Shown here: in pieces, positions 15,521 to 22,937 of the stretch | Layout: each line of letters begins with the position of its first letter | How positions within the stretch are numbered: the first letter of the stretch is position 1 | Assembly (NCBI GenBank): GCA_022574555.1 | Contig: JACZRV010000027.1 | Span: 1-36,689 of the forward strand | Direction: 5' to 3' | Source of the DNA: SAR324 cluster bacterium | GTDB lineage: Bacteria > SAR324 > JACQKK01 | Length of the DNA stretch: 36,689 nt | Program-made: the position numbers and the translations under genes | Notes under the pieces: model-generated | What the model saw: only the letters and a program-made list of their open reading frames with translations | What the model was told of the DNA's origin: nothing | Databases searched by the model: none

Positions 15521-17110
15521 ATGCACGAGATCCCGCTTCCCGGCCGATTCAACATCGCGGAATATTTCATCCGCCCCAACCTGGAGGCGGGCCGGGCAGA
15601 CAAGCCTTATCTGATCTGCGATGAAGAATGCCTGACCTACGGCGAGTTGGATTCCCGGGCCAACCGCATGGGTCATGCCCTGCGCCGGCTGGGAGTGGAA
15701 CCGGAAAACCGTGTCCTGCTGGTTTTGCCGGATTCCCTTCAGTTCCCGGTCTGCTTTTGGGGAGCGGTGCGCATCGGCGCGGTGGCCGTACCGGTCAACA
15801 CCATGTGGCAGGCCGACGATTATCGCCATTGTCTGGAGGACAGCCGGGCCAAGGTGGTGGTCGTCGACGCCGAGTTCTGGCCCAAGCTGGCACCGGCACT
15901 GGCGGGATTGCGGCGGCCACCGCTCGTGATCCTTGCGGGTGATCGGCCGACGCCGGCCGATCAGGACGATTCCCATCCCTGGCTCGAGGATCTGCTCGCC
16001 GGTGAAACCGAAGCACCGGCCACCGAATATCTCAGTCCCGAGCACCCGGCCCTGTGGCTCTATACCTCGGGAAGCACGGGGCCGCCCAAGGCGGCGGTGC
16101 ACGCGCATGGGAATATGGTCTACCCCGCCGTGCTTTTGGCCGGGGACCTGCTCGGCCTGGGACCCGACGATTTGACGTTCTCGGCTTCCAAGTTTTTCTT
16201 CGCCTACGGTCTGGGGAACAGCCTTTACTTCCCCATGGCCGCCGGGGCCACGGCGGTGATTCGCCGGGAACGCCCGACGCCCGAGGGTATTCTCGCCACC
16301 CTGGCCCGCCACCGGCCCACCGTCTTATACGCGGTGCCCACCCTCTATAACGCCCTGATCAACACGTATGAAGAATGGCTGGCCGGTGAGCACACCCCAA
16401 GCACGCTGCCCGATTTTAGCCGCTTGCGCCTAGCGGTTTCCGCCGGCGAGCCCCTGCCCGCGGAAATCTACCACCGCTGGCGCCGCCATTTCGGTTGCGA
16501 TCTGCTGGACGGCATCGGCTCCACCGAAATGCTGCATACTTTCATTGCCAATCCTCCCGGGGAATCCCGACCGGGCAGCACCGGGAAGATCGTGGCGGGT
16601 TACGAGGCCCGATTGGTGGATGAGGATTGCCGCGACGTGCCGCTGGGCGAGCCGGGCACCCTGTGGGTCGCCGGGGGATCGGCGGCGCCGCGCTATTGGA
16701 ACCGGCGCGCCAAGACCCGCGGGACCATGATCGGGCCCTGGATGGTGACCGGCGACCGTTTCCGTTGCGACGTGGACGGGTATTACTGGTGCGAGGGCCG
16801 CACCGACGACATGATAAAAGTCGGGGGTGTCTGGGTCTCGCCCATGGAGGTTGAGGGCGCCCTGCTGACCCACCCCGCCGTGGCCGAATGCGCGGTAGTG
16901 GGTCATGATAACGAGGCTGGATTGACCCGCGCCAAAGCGTTCGTGGTCGTCAAATTCGGCCACACCGCGGGAGACGATCTGGCCCACCGCCTGATTGCCC
17001 ACACCGCCGAATTGCTGCCCCCTTTCAAAACGCCGCAATGGGTGGCGTTCGCCGCCGAGTTGCCGAAAACCTCCACGGGGAAAATTCAGCGTTTTGTACT
17101 GAGAAAATAG
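15521..17110 (+). CDS. Benzoate-CoA ligase family enzyme
   Basis: This ANL-superfamily enzyme of 529 residues activates a carboxylic acid with ATP to an acyl-AMP and then to a CoA thioester. Visible motifs are the phosphate loop YTSGSTGPPKAAVH (near 181), the A5 region DGIGSTEMLHTFI, the A8 hinge GRTDDMIKVGGVWVSPMEVE and the A10 lysine in KTSTGKIQRFVLRK at the C-terminus. SASKFFFAYGLGNSLYFP and GSTEMLH are characteristic of benzoate/4-hydroxybenzoate-CoA ligases. The ATG at 15521 was chosen; an upstream in-frame TTG (15497) would add eight residues. Its place beside the reductase genes suggests 4-hydroxybenzoate or a related benzoate as substrate, feeding the reductase. Confidence 0.9.
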   Translation: MHEIPLPGRFNIAEYFIRPNLEAGRADKPYLICDEECLTYGELDSRANRMGHALRRLGVEPENRVLLVLPDSLQFPVCFWGAVRIGAVAVPVNTMWQADDYRHCLEDSRAKVVVVDAEFWPKLAPALAGLRRPPLVILAGDRPTPADQDDSHPWLEDLLAGETEAPATEYLSPEHPALWLYTSGSTGPPKAAVHAHGNMVYPAVLLAGDLLGLGPDDLTFSASKFFFAYGLGNSLYFPMAAGATAVIRRERPTPEGILATLARHRPTVLYAVPTLYNALINTYEEWLAGEHTPSTLPDFSRLRLAVSAGEPLPAEIYHRWRRHFGCDLLDGIGSTEMLHTFIANPPGESRPGSTGKIVAGYEARLVDEDCRDVPLGEPGTLWVAGGSAAPRYWNRRAKTRGTMIGPWMVTGDRFRCDVDGYYWCEGRTDDMIKVGGVWVSPMEVEGALLTHPAVAECAVVGHDNEAGLTRAKAFVVVKFGHTAGDDLAHRLIAHTAELLPPFKTPQWVAFAAELPKTSTGKIQRFVLRK

Positions 17111-17150
17111 GGTCTGCACCCATTGCCGCGGGTCGCAGCGAAAAGCGTAT

Positions 17151-17175
17151 TTGCGCAAACCCTTCGCACAAACCC
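17151..17175. repeat. Short 12-13 bp direct repeat
   Basis: TTGCGCAAACCC is followed directly by TTCGCACAAACCC in the 85-base gap between the convergent CoA ligase and receiver/CNB genes. No clear terminator hairpin was seen here. Confidence 0.7.
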
Positions 17176-17195
17176 TTCGCGCGGGACGATCGCGC

Positions 17196-18068
17196 CTAGC
17201 GGGCTCGCAGCTTTTTGGCCAGGAGGATGGCGATCTGGCGCACCAGCTTGAGGGATAACATGTCCTCGTTGCTGTTGACGACGGTCTCGTTCACCTCGAT
17301 CATGGAGCAATCCGAGGCGACTACGGCGTCTGCAAAGCGGGGCTCGTCGGAGATGATGGCCATCTCGCCGAAACAATCGCCCGAACCCATGCTTACCAGG
17401 GTGCGCACCTCGCCGTTGATGGTCTTCTTGATATCGATCTTTCCCGAGACGACGACGTAGAGATCGTATCCCGGTTCGCCTTCGTGAAAAATATAGGTAC
17501 CGGCCGCCACATTTTTGATTTTGCATATCTTAAGCAGCCGCACCAGCTCCTGGTCCGTAAAGCCGGAGAAGAGGGAAACGAGCCGCAGCTTTTTGAGCGT
17601 TTCGCGGAGCGCATCGGGTACGCCCTTGACCGGACTGGGGAGCGGCGCGCTCATCGCATTTTTCAGCGCGGTTTCGACGCCACGGATGTCGAAGGGCTTG
17701 GGGATGAAGCCATTCACGCCGGCTTGCCGGCCCCGAGCGATGGTTTCCTCGTTGAGTTGATCGGAAATCAGCACCCATTGCGTTTTGGCGCCACCGGGCT
17801 GTTGACGCACGTGCTGGACGATGTCATAGACTTCACCTTCACCGGGATTCTGGTCGATCAGGATCACGCTGACGGACCGTTCGGCGAGGAATTTGGGAAT
17901 GCCGGCCGCCGAACTCATCTCGCTCACCGAATCCACCATATCCGTTCCACGGAGCGCGGCCTTCATGCGAAATCGGCTGATGGGATCAGGATCGACTACC
18001 AGGGCGTTCAATCCTCTCGGCATCTGAGTCGAGGAATCGGATGCGATCAGGGGATTGGCGTCTGCCAT
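17196..18068 (-). CDS. Response regulator with cyclic nucleotide-binding domain
   Basis: Of 290 residues, about 20-140 form a CheY-like receiver: acidic pair D26/D28, phosphoacceptor D72 in VILIDQNPG, S102 and K124 in IPKPFD. Residues about 165-275 form a cyclic nucleotide-binding domain with YIFHEGEPGYDLYVVVSGKI and the phosphate-binding cassette GDCFGEMAIISDEPRFADA. Arg244, which would contact the cyclic phosphate, is present. No DNA-binding domain follows, so it is not a Crp-type regulator; output must be through protein contact or localisation. AAGGCAGG precedes the ATG. No histidine kinase is nearby. A 20-base tandem duplication lies 62 bases upstream of the start and could affect expression. 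Confidence 0.88.
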   Translation of the reverse strand: MADANPLIASDSSTQMPRGLNALVVDPDPISRFRMKAALRGTDMVDSVSEMSSAAGIPKFLAERSVSVILIDQNPGEGEVYDIVQHVRQQPGGAKTQWVLISDQLNEETIARGRQAGVNGFIPKPFDIRGVETALKNAMSAPLPSPVKGVPDALRETLKKLRLVSLFSGFTDQELVRLLKICKIKNVAAGTYIFHEGEPGYDLYVVVSGKIDIKKTINGEVRTLVSMGSGDCFGEMAIISDEPRFADAVVASDCSMIEVNETVVNSNEDMLSLKLVRQIAILLAKKLRAR

Positions 18069-18130
18069 GACCTGCCTTTCGGGGCGTTATCGTGCGTAGG
18101 CAATGGAGGAGTCCCGCGCGGAACGTATAC

Positions 18131-18170
18131 TAATACAAAATACTCCATTGTAATACAAAATTCTCCGTTG
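18131..18170. repeat. 20-bp tandem duplication
   Basis: TAATACAAAATACTCCATTG (18131-18150) is repeated at 18151-18170 with two changes. It is AT-rich and lies upstream of the minus-strand receiver/CNB gene, where promoter elements are expected. Confidence 0.9.
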
Positions 18171-18785
18171 GGCGAGTAAAAAATGGCACGAAAAACGACT
18201 CTCAATTCCGCTTATTTGGCGAGATAATAGCAATTACCATTTGCGGAAAAGGTTCAAAGCAAAATTCAAAGCAAAAATAATCGCTTTGGAAGTTCCTACC
18301 ATTCGGTTCTTGCGAATGCCCTGCCAGTGCAATAGCGCAATCGATTTCCTGGCCAGCGCCCGGCGTTTGGCACAAACTTCCACAGTATACCGCTTGATCA
18401 GGCATTTCGCCATTGCTAGGTCATGTTGGGTTCGTCAGAGACGATATTTCGCAATCAGCGCCGCGTAGTTTCCGGGTCCGGTTTTGTCTGTTGGGTTACA
18501 GGCCAGATGAGCTACGGGGCGTAGATTGATCATGCGCGCACGAATCGAATTTACAGCCGGTCCTTTTTCGGCCGGCCGCGCACTCGGCGAGTGTGCCCTT
18601 TCCGATGACAAGAAGCGCAGGAAAGGCGAGGCCCATCGGCCCTCCGCGTCCCTGGATCATCGCTTCGCGCCGGCACGGGCTTCTCGGCCAGGAGCATGCG
18701 GAATCACGAGCCGTAGCGTTCCGCGGGGCTCGTGCCATCACTCGCCGGCATCGGGTTATTTCGTTAATCGGCAACAGATACCGCC
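18171..18785. other. Non-coding stretch between divergent genes
   Basis: About 615 bases lie between the receiver/CNB gene leader and the exported hypothetical gene. They contain a 12-base direct repeat (TTCAAAGCAAAA) around 18252-18275. Short open frames on both strands lack start signals and protein-like composition. Nothing else can be supported. Confidence 0.5.
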
Positions 18786-19277
18786 ATGATTGCCAGATCC
18801 ACCTTACTTTTACTCCTGGCGTTCCAGCTTTCGGTTTCGGCCCTTCAGGCGCAGGATCCGATCATCGGCGCTTTCGGTGTAGAACTGGGGGCAGCGTTCG
18901 ACCGCAAGGCCGTCGTTTCCCAGGAAACGGACAAGATTCACTATGACTACTACCTGATTGATCCCCCCGCAGCCTCCTACGAATTCCAGCATTACGCGAT
19001 TTATGTCACACCCTTTACGAATCTGGTCTACACCCTGATCGCCTCGGGCCGGTACTTTACGCCGGGCCGATGTCTTAAAATGGCCCAGTCTCATGTCTCC
19101 GAACTGGCGCGGAAACACGGACCGCCGGTGGAAAACGATATTTCCGAATTCGGGCCTGCGCGTTTCGCCGTGGGCCCACGCACGATCGTGGTGCAATGCG
19201 AGACCAGCCCCGGATTCACATATCTGCGGATCACGTACACTGACGCCCAGTTGGCTCAGGAAGCCCGGGGATCCTGA
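18786..19277 (+). CDS. Exported protein of unknown function
   Basis: The 163-residue product starts with a clear signal peptide (MIARSTLLLLLAFQLSVSA, cleavage near LQA-QDP). The mature part opens with IIGAFGVELGAAFD, followed by an alternating hydrophobic pattern suggesting beta strands, and contains two cysteines (in GRCLKMA and VVQCETS) that could form a disulphide. I do not recognise the family. There is no strong ribosome site before the ATG. It is convergent with the esterase gene 66 bases away and is separated from the upstream gene by a long non-coding stretch, so it is probably monocistronic. Confidence 0.7.
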   Translation: MIARSTLLLLLAFQLSVSALQAQDPIIGAFGVELGAAFDRKAVVSQETDKIHYDYYLIDPPAASYEFQHYAIYVTPFTNLVYTLIASGRYFTPGRCLKMAQSHVSELARKHGPPVENDISEFGPARFAVGPRTIVVQCETSPGFTYLRITYTDAQLAQEARGS

Positions 19278-19342
19278 ACACCGGCTCACGAAATTGCAGA
19301 TGGCGGATGCGGCGGAGGGTCGTTGGCCGGCGGCAATGCAGA

Positions 19343-20233
19343 TCAGCCCAAGCACTCCTGGAGGTATGCACCAATCCGGTCGATGGCCGCCTGGCCTTCG
19401 GGCAGCTCAGGCGCGAAGAGATGCCAGCCGTGGATCATTCCCTCCCATGGTTCCAAGGTGACCTGCACCCCCGCCGCGCGGGCGCGCTCGGCAATCCGGG
19501 TGGAATCGTCCAGCAGGACCTCGGCCGTGCCGACCTGTATGAAGAGCGGGGGCAGGCCTTGCAGGCTGGCGTAAAGGGGAGCGGCCAAGGGACTGCGGGG
19601 GTCGGCATCTCCCAGGTAATGGCGGGCCATTGTGAGGAGATACTCTTTTTCGATAAAGGGATCGACGTCGGCCTTGGATTGCATCGAATCTCCCGCTGCC
19701 TCCAGATCGACCCAGGGAGAAAGGCACACCGCCGTGGCGGGCAGTGGATCGCCCGCGTCGCGTAGGGCGACGAGCGCCGCCAAAGTCAGCCCGCCGCCGG
19801 ACGAATCGCCTGCGATGGCCATGCGGGCCGGATCGACCCCCTGCTTCAGCAACCATCGGTAACCGGTCAGGGCATCATCCACCGCCGCGGGGAAGGGATG
19901 CTCGGGACCAAGGCGGTATTCCAGGAGCAATGCACGGGCGCCGGCGGATTGGGCGATACGCGATACCATGCCGCTATGGGAGGCGATGGAGCCACGAACG
20001 TACGCGCCCCCGTGCAGATAATAGATTACCCGGCCGCGATCCACTCCCGGTGGCGTGATCCACGCTGCCTTGACGCCACCGGCGTCCACGGTGTCGCAGG
20101 CCACCCCCTCGCCGGGAGGATAAGCAGCGGTCAGCGCGTCCAATCCCTGCCGCATTTGTTGCATCGTCGCGGTCCTGTAGTCGGGTCTGTTTTTCAGCTT
20201 TTCGATGATCCGCGCTAATTCCGGGCTGGCCAT
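19343..20233 (-). CDS. Alpha/beta hydrolase, HSL-type esterase
   Basis: The 296-residue protein is a carboxylesterase of the hormone-sensitive-lipase (bacterial type IV) group. The oxyanion-hole motif HGGAY is at 74-78, YRLGPEHPFPAAVDD follows at about 106-120, and the nucleophile elbow GDSSGG is at 142-147 (Ser144). The acid is expected in the VLLDDSTRIAERA region and the base is His in GMIHGWHLF near the C-terminus. There is no signal peptide, so it is cytoplasmic. Substrates are short acyl esters; the natural one is unknown. It lies on the same strand as, but 371 bases downstream from, the alcohol-dehydrogenase operon. Confidence 0.92.
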   Translation of the reverse strand: MASPELARIIEKLKNRPDYRTATMQQMRQGLDALTAAYPPGEGVACDTVDAGGVKAAWITPPGVDRGRVIYYLHGGAYVRGSIASHSGMVSRIAQSAGARALLLEYRLGPEHPFPAAVDDALTGYRWLLKQGVDPARMAIAGDSSGGGLTLAALVALRDAGDPLPATAVCLSPWVDLEAAGDSMQSKADVDPFIEKEYLLTMARHYLGDADPRSPLAAPLYASLQGLPPLFIQVGTAEVLLDDSTRIAERARAAGVQVTLEPWEGMIHGWHLFAPELPEGQAAIDRIGAYLQECLG

Positions 20234-20604
20234 GAGATTCTCGCGTTGGGATTTGCCGGGTCGCTAAGAAGCTTGCCGTGTGAAATCGACCGAATATTAC
20301 CGCCCGCGCAACGAGACATCATGACGACGGGCCGGCTCCCGCGTCGCCGGGAGTCGCGGTTGCCTCGGGGCAGGGTACCCGCGTCTTGGCCGAATTCATA
20401 TTTAGTGGAACTGACCCAGAGAATTGTCCAGCAAAGCGACCGCGGACGGGGCAGGAGAATCTACCGGGCGGATGGGGGCGCCGATGGGCGGATTCTCCTG
20501 GTGCGAGCGGCACCACGGACTCCAGTATCCGGCGGAGCGATGCCATCGGTTGAGGCGGCGATCTCCTGGCACGGAACCCTCGCCGCTGGATTTACGGACC
20601 TAAT
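20234..20604. other. Non-coding stretch before the esterase gene
   Basis: These 371 bases lie between the end of the binding-protein gene and the esterase start. A small GC-rich inverted repeat occurs near 20335-20360 (around CCGCGTCGCCGGGAGTCGCGG). No protein with family features was found on either strand. Confidence 0.45.
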
Positions 20605-21420
20605 TTACAGGCCTTCCGGCTTGAGAGAGTGCATCCCGTACTTGGCCATGATGGGATTGATCTGGTCTTCCTGCCAAAGCTGCACCAGCGCGCGATTCAG
20701 ATCCGCTTTCAGCTCCTGGTCTTCTTTTCTGACTGCGATGCCGATCTCCCAACGGTTTTCGGGGCCGGGCTGGAACTCCTTGGAGACCTCCAAGCGGCCC
20801 TTAAACTGCTCCTGAATAAGCCAGCCCACCTTGGATCCGAACATGAGGGCCACGTCGACCTTGCCATTTTCCAGCGCGCTGAGCACCTCCTCAGGCCGCT
20901 TGAAGAAAAGGTGTTTAAGGCGTTTTTTCATCATGATGCCGTGACCCCAGGTTCTCGCCTGTACGCCGATCATCAATTGGGAGAGATCAGCGATTGTGAT
21001 CACTTTGGGGCTGTCCTCGCGGACGATGAGCACCTCGCTGGCGACCATGTAGGGCTTGGTAAGTACCAACCCTTTTTCGGCCAGCTCTTCTATCATTCCC
21101 TCGTCATGGGGTATGCCCATGAAGGCGTTGCACTCGCCCTTGGTGATGGATTTTCGCAGGGCGCGGCTGAGACCGCCCATGGTGCCGGTGTTCGCCCAAT
21201 AGATGCCGACTTTGCGGCCCACTATCTTGCCGATGCGCTTGCCGATCTCAATGTCAAAACCCGGTGGATCCACTCCCATTTCCGAATAGGGCATGTTGAG
21301 CGGATCGACGCACAGCACAAGCCGTTCCTTGTTCTGAGCCAATGCTTGCCCGTAGTGCGCTAGGATCAGCAGCCCGGCCACCCCCAGCAGCATCAAGTAT
21401 CGTGCAGTCTTTGTTTCCAT
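20605..21420 (-). CDS. Periplasmic MxaJ/XoxJ-like solute-binding protein family 3
   Basis: The 271-residue product has a signal peptide (hydrophobic LMLLGVAGLLILA, cleavage near ALA-QNK) and a family 3 periplasmic binding fold: LVLCVDPLNMPYSE, GFDIEIGKRIGKIVGR, and a C-terminal PENRWEIGIAVRKEDQELKA typical of the second lobe. MxaJ and XoxJ, the accessory proteins of methanol dehydrogenases, belong to this fold and begin with a similar LRVCADP.N.P.S stretch. As the last gene of an operon with a PQQ dehydrogenase and a cytochrome, it is more likely an activator or partner of the dehydrogenase than a nutrient receptor. No ABC permease genes are present. AGGA lies shortly before the ATG. Confidence 0.85.
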   Translation of the reverse strand: METKTARYLMLLGVAGLLILAHYGQALAQNKERLVLCVDPLNMPYSEMGVDPPGFDIEIGKRIGKIVGRKVGIYWANTGTMGGLSRALRKSITKGECNAFMGIPHDEGMIEELAEKGLVLTKPYMVASEVLIVREDSPKVITIADLSQLMIGVQARTWGHGIMMKKRLKHLFFKRPEEVLSALENGKVDVALMFGSKVGWLIQEQFKGRLEVSKEFQPGPENRWEIGIAVRKEDQELKADLNRALVQLWQEDQINPIMAKYGMHSLKPEGL

Positions 21421-21459
21421 CTTTTCCTACCCAGTTGGTTGGATCCCAGAATGAAAGGC

Positions 21460-22821
21460 TCATTTGCCGGATGGATCGGGTTTCGTTGCATCAGCACACC
21501 GCACCTCGACGGATTCGATCCGGTCTTTTTTTATCCGATATCGGGCCGGATACCTCCCGGATCGATCCTCCACGGTCAGCGATACCTTGTCCTCGATGAC
21601 CAGTATGCCTTCGAAGTGGCGATTTCGTGTCGTAACGATAGTTGCCACTGCCTCGTCGGGGCAGTCAACCGTTTTTTCGCGCAACGATCCCGGCCCGGCC
21701 TTTTCTAACAGGAACTGCCCCTTGCGATGGCGAAGATAGGCGATAATGTTCCATATTTCATCAAGAGTAAGGGAGCCGCCAAAAGCGCCCATGCGGGTGC
21801 CGGGCGCGCCTCCGATAATCGTGCGGTAGACGTCGGCGTCCGATTCCCCGTGTATCCAAAATTCGTCCACCAGGTTGGGGCATGCCCCGCCGATACCCCG
21901 CCCGCCGTGGCAGTAAGTGCCGCAACGGGTATTGAAAGTAATGCCCCCCTGAGCGATGGCTTCCGGGTCGCCTTCCACGGGGTTCAAGCGCTCCCAATTC
22001 CCGGCCAAAACCGCCTGGGGGGCCTCGATCCCGTCAAAGCCGTCGCCATAAATGAAACCAGAGGGGGCGATTCCGTCTGCACCTGAATAAATCGTGTTCG
22101 TAGAGCCATCGTGGGCCGCGGCATCTCGTGCGTCCTGTTTGAATGTAGACCCTGTACTACTGTCTCCGGTTCGACCAGCCCCGATGACCAAACGTTCCGC
22201 CGGCGATGCGATGGCGCCAAACGGATCGGCCAACCACGCGGCCATAATGACGTCCGCGATTCCATCCCCATCAGCGTCGCCGTCGCGGCAGGCGGGTGAC
22301 ACCTCGTGACCCGATCCCGTGGCCACATCCCGCCCATGGGAAAACACGAGATATCCCCTGTCATGGGCCTCGGCGGTGCGGGCGAGCAAGGCAAAAGCGG
22401 CGCTGTCTCCGATACCGTCACCGAGGATTTCCCCGGCGTCCTCTGTCCTGGAATCAGGAACCCCGGCAGCCGCATCGAGTGAGGCCGTGAATCCATCACC
22501 GGCGATGATTGTGGTGGCGGAGCCCGAAATCGTTTCGCCTCGTGGGCCGGCTTTATCCGCCACGCCATCCGTGGCACGTTGTGCCGGCAATTCCATTGCC
22601 GTACCGGCCGCCTCACCCCTGACCGAGGCCGCGCCGGAAGCGGATTTCTTATGGTGGCTGCTGGAAAGCGTGCCCGCCGTGAATGCCAGCAACGCGGCCG
22701 CGATCAATGCCGCGGCACCTTGAGCCGGCAAAGCCCAAATCAGCGAGCATCCGGACAGCGTCAACACCGAGGCCATCAGACCCATCATGGCCACTGGGGC
22801 AAGGTTATTCCTGAATTTCAT
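21460..22821 (-). CDS. Lipoprotein cytochrome c with CX3CH haem site
   Basis: I start this 453-residue protein at the ATG at 22821, because it opens with a lipoprotein signal peptide ending in the lipobox LSGC (Cys25); an open frame upstream continues but overlaps the dehydrogenase gene. A second hydrophobic stretch lies at 36-50. Residues about 55-290 have no recognised domain and include a calcium-type loop DGDADGDGIADV (180-191). The cytochrome domain follows: haem site CGTYCH (300-305), which has three residues between the cysteines, and a probable axial Met344 in GTRMGAFGGSLTLDEIWNIIAYLR. An 83-residue tail of unknown fold ends the protein. It is the likely electron acceptor of the PQQ dehydrogenase. 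Confidence 0.85.
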   Translation of the reverse strand: MKFRNNLAPVAMMGLMASVLTLSGCSLIWALPAQGAAALIAAALLAFTAGTLSSSHHKKSASGAASVRGEAAGTAMELPAQRATDGVADKAGPRGETISGSATTIIAGDGFTASLDAAAGVPDSRTEDAGEILGDGIGDSAAFALLARTAEAHDRGYLVFSHGRDVATGSGHEVSPACRDGDADGDGIADVIMAAWLADPFGAIASPAERLVIGAGRTGDSSTGSTFKQDARDAAAHDGSTNTIYSGADGIAPSGFIYGDGFDGIEAPQAVLAGNWERLNPVEGDPEAIAQGGITFNTRCGTYCHGGRGIGGACPNLVDEFWIHGESDADVYRTIIGGAPGTRMGAFGGSLTLDEIWNIIAYLRHRKGQFLLEKAGPGSLREKTVDCPDEAVATIVTTRNRHFEGILVIEDKVSLTVEDRSGRYPARYRIKKDRIESVEVRCADATKPDPSGK

Positions 22822-22868
22822 TTCGCTACTGGTGTGCCGGCAGTTGAATGGGAAGGCGTATGAAATGG

Positions 22869-22900
22869 CCCTTCCCCGGAGCCGTGGCTCCGGGGAAGGG
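22869..22900. promoter_or_regulatory. Strong intercistronic hairpin
   Basis: A perfect 15-base inverted repeat (arms 22869-22883 and 22886-22900) sits between the PQQ dehydrogenase stop and the cytochrome start. In the transcript it forms a stem of at least 14 pairs with a four-base loop. No T-run follows on the minus strand, so it is not a classic terminator. It may stabilise the dehydrogenase message or reduce downstream expression. Confidence 0.8.
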
Positions 22901-22937
22901 AAAAAGATTGTAAAAAAGATAATACCGAAGAGCGGCC

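Noticed and set aside
18241..18468. Short plus-strand open frame upstream of the exported hypothetical gene
   Set aside because: No start signal or homology pattern. Its N-terminal repeats merely reflect a 12-base DNA repeat.
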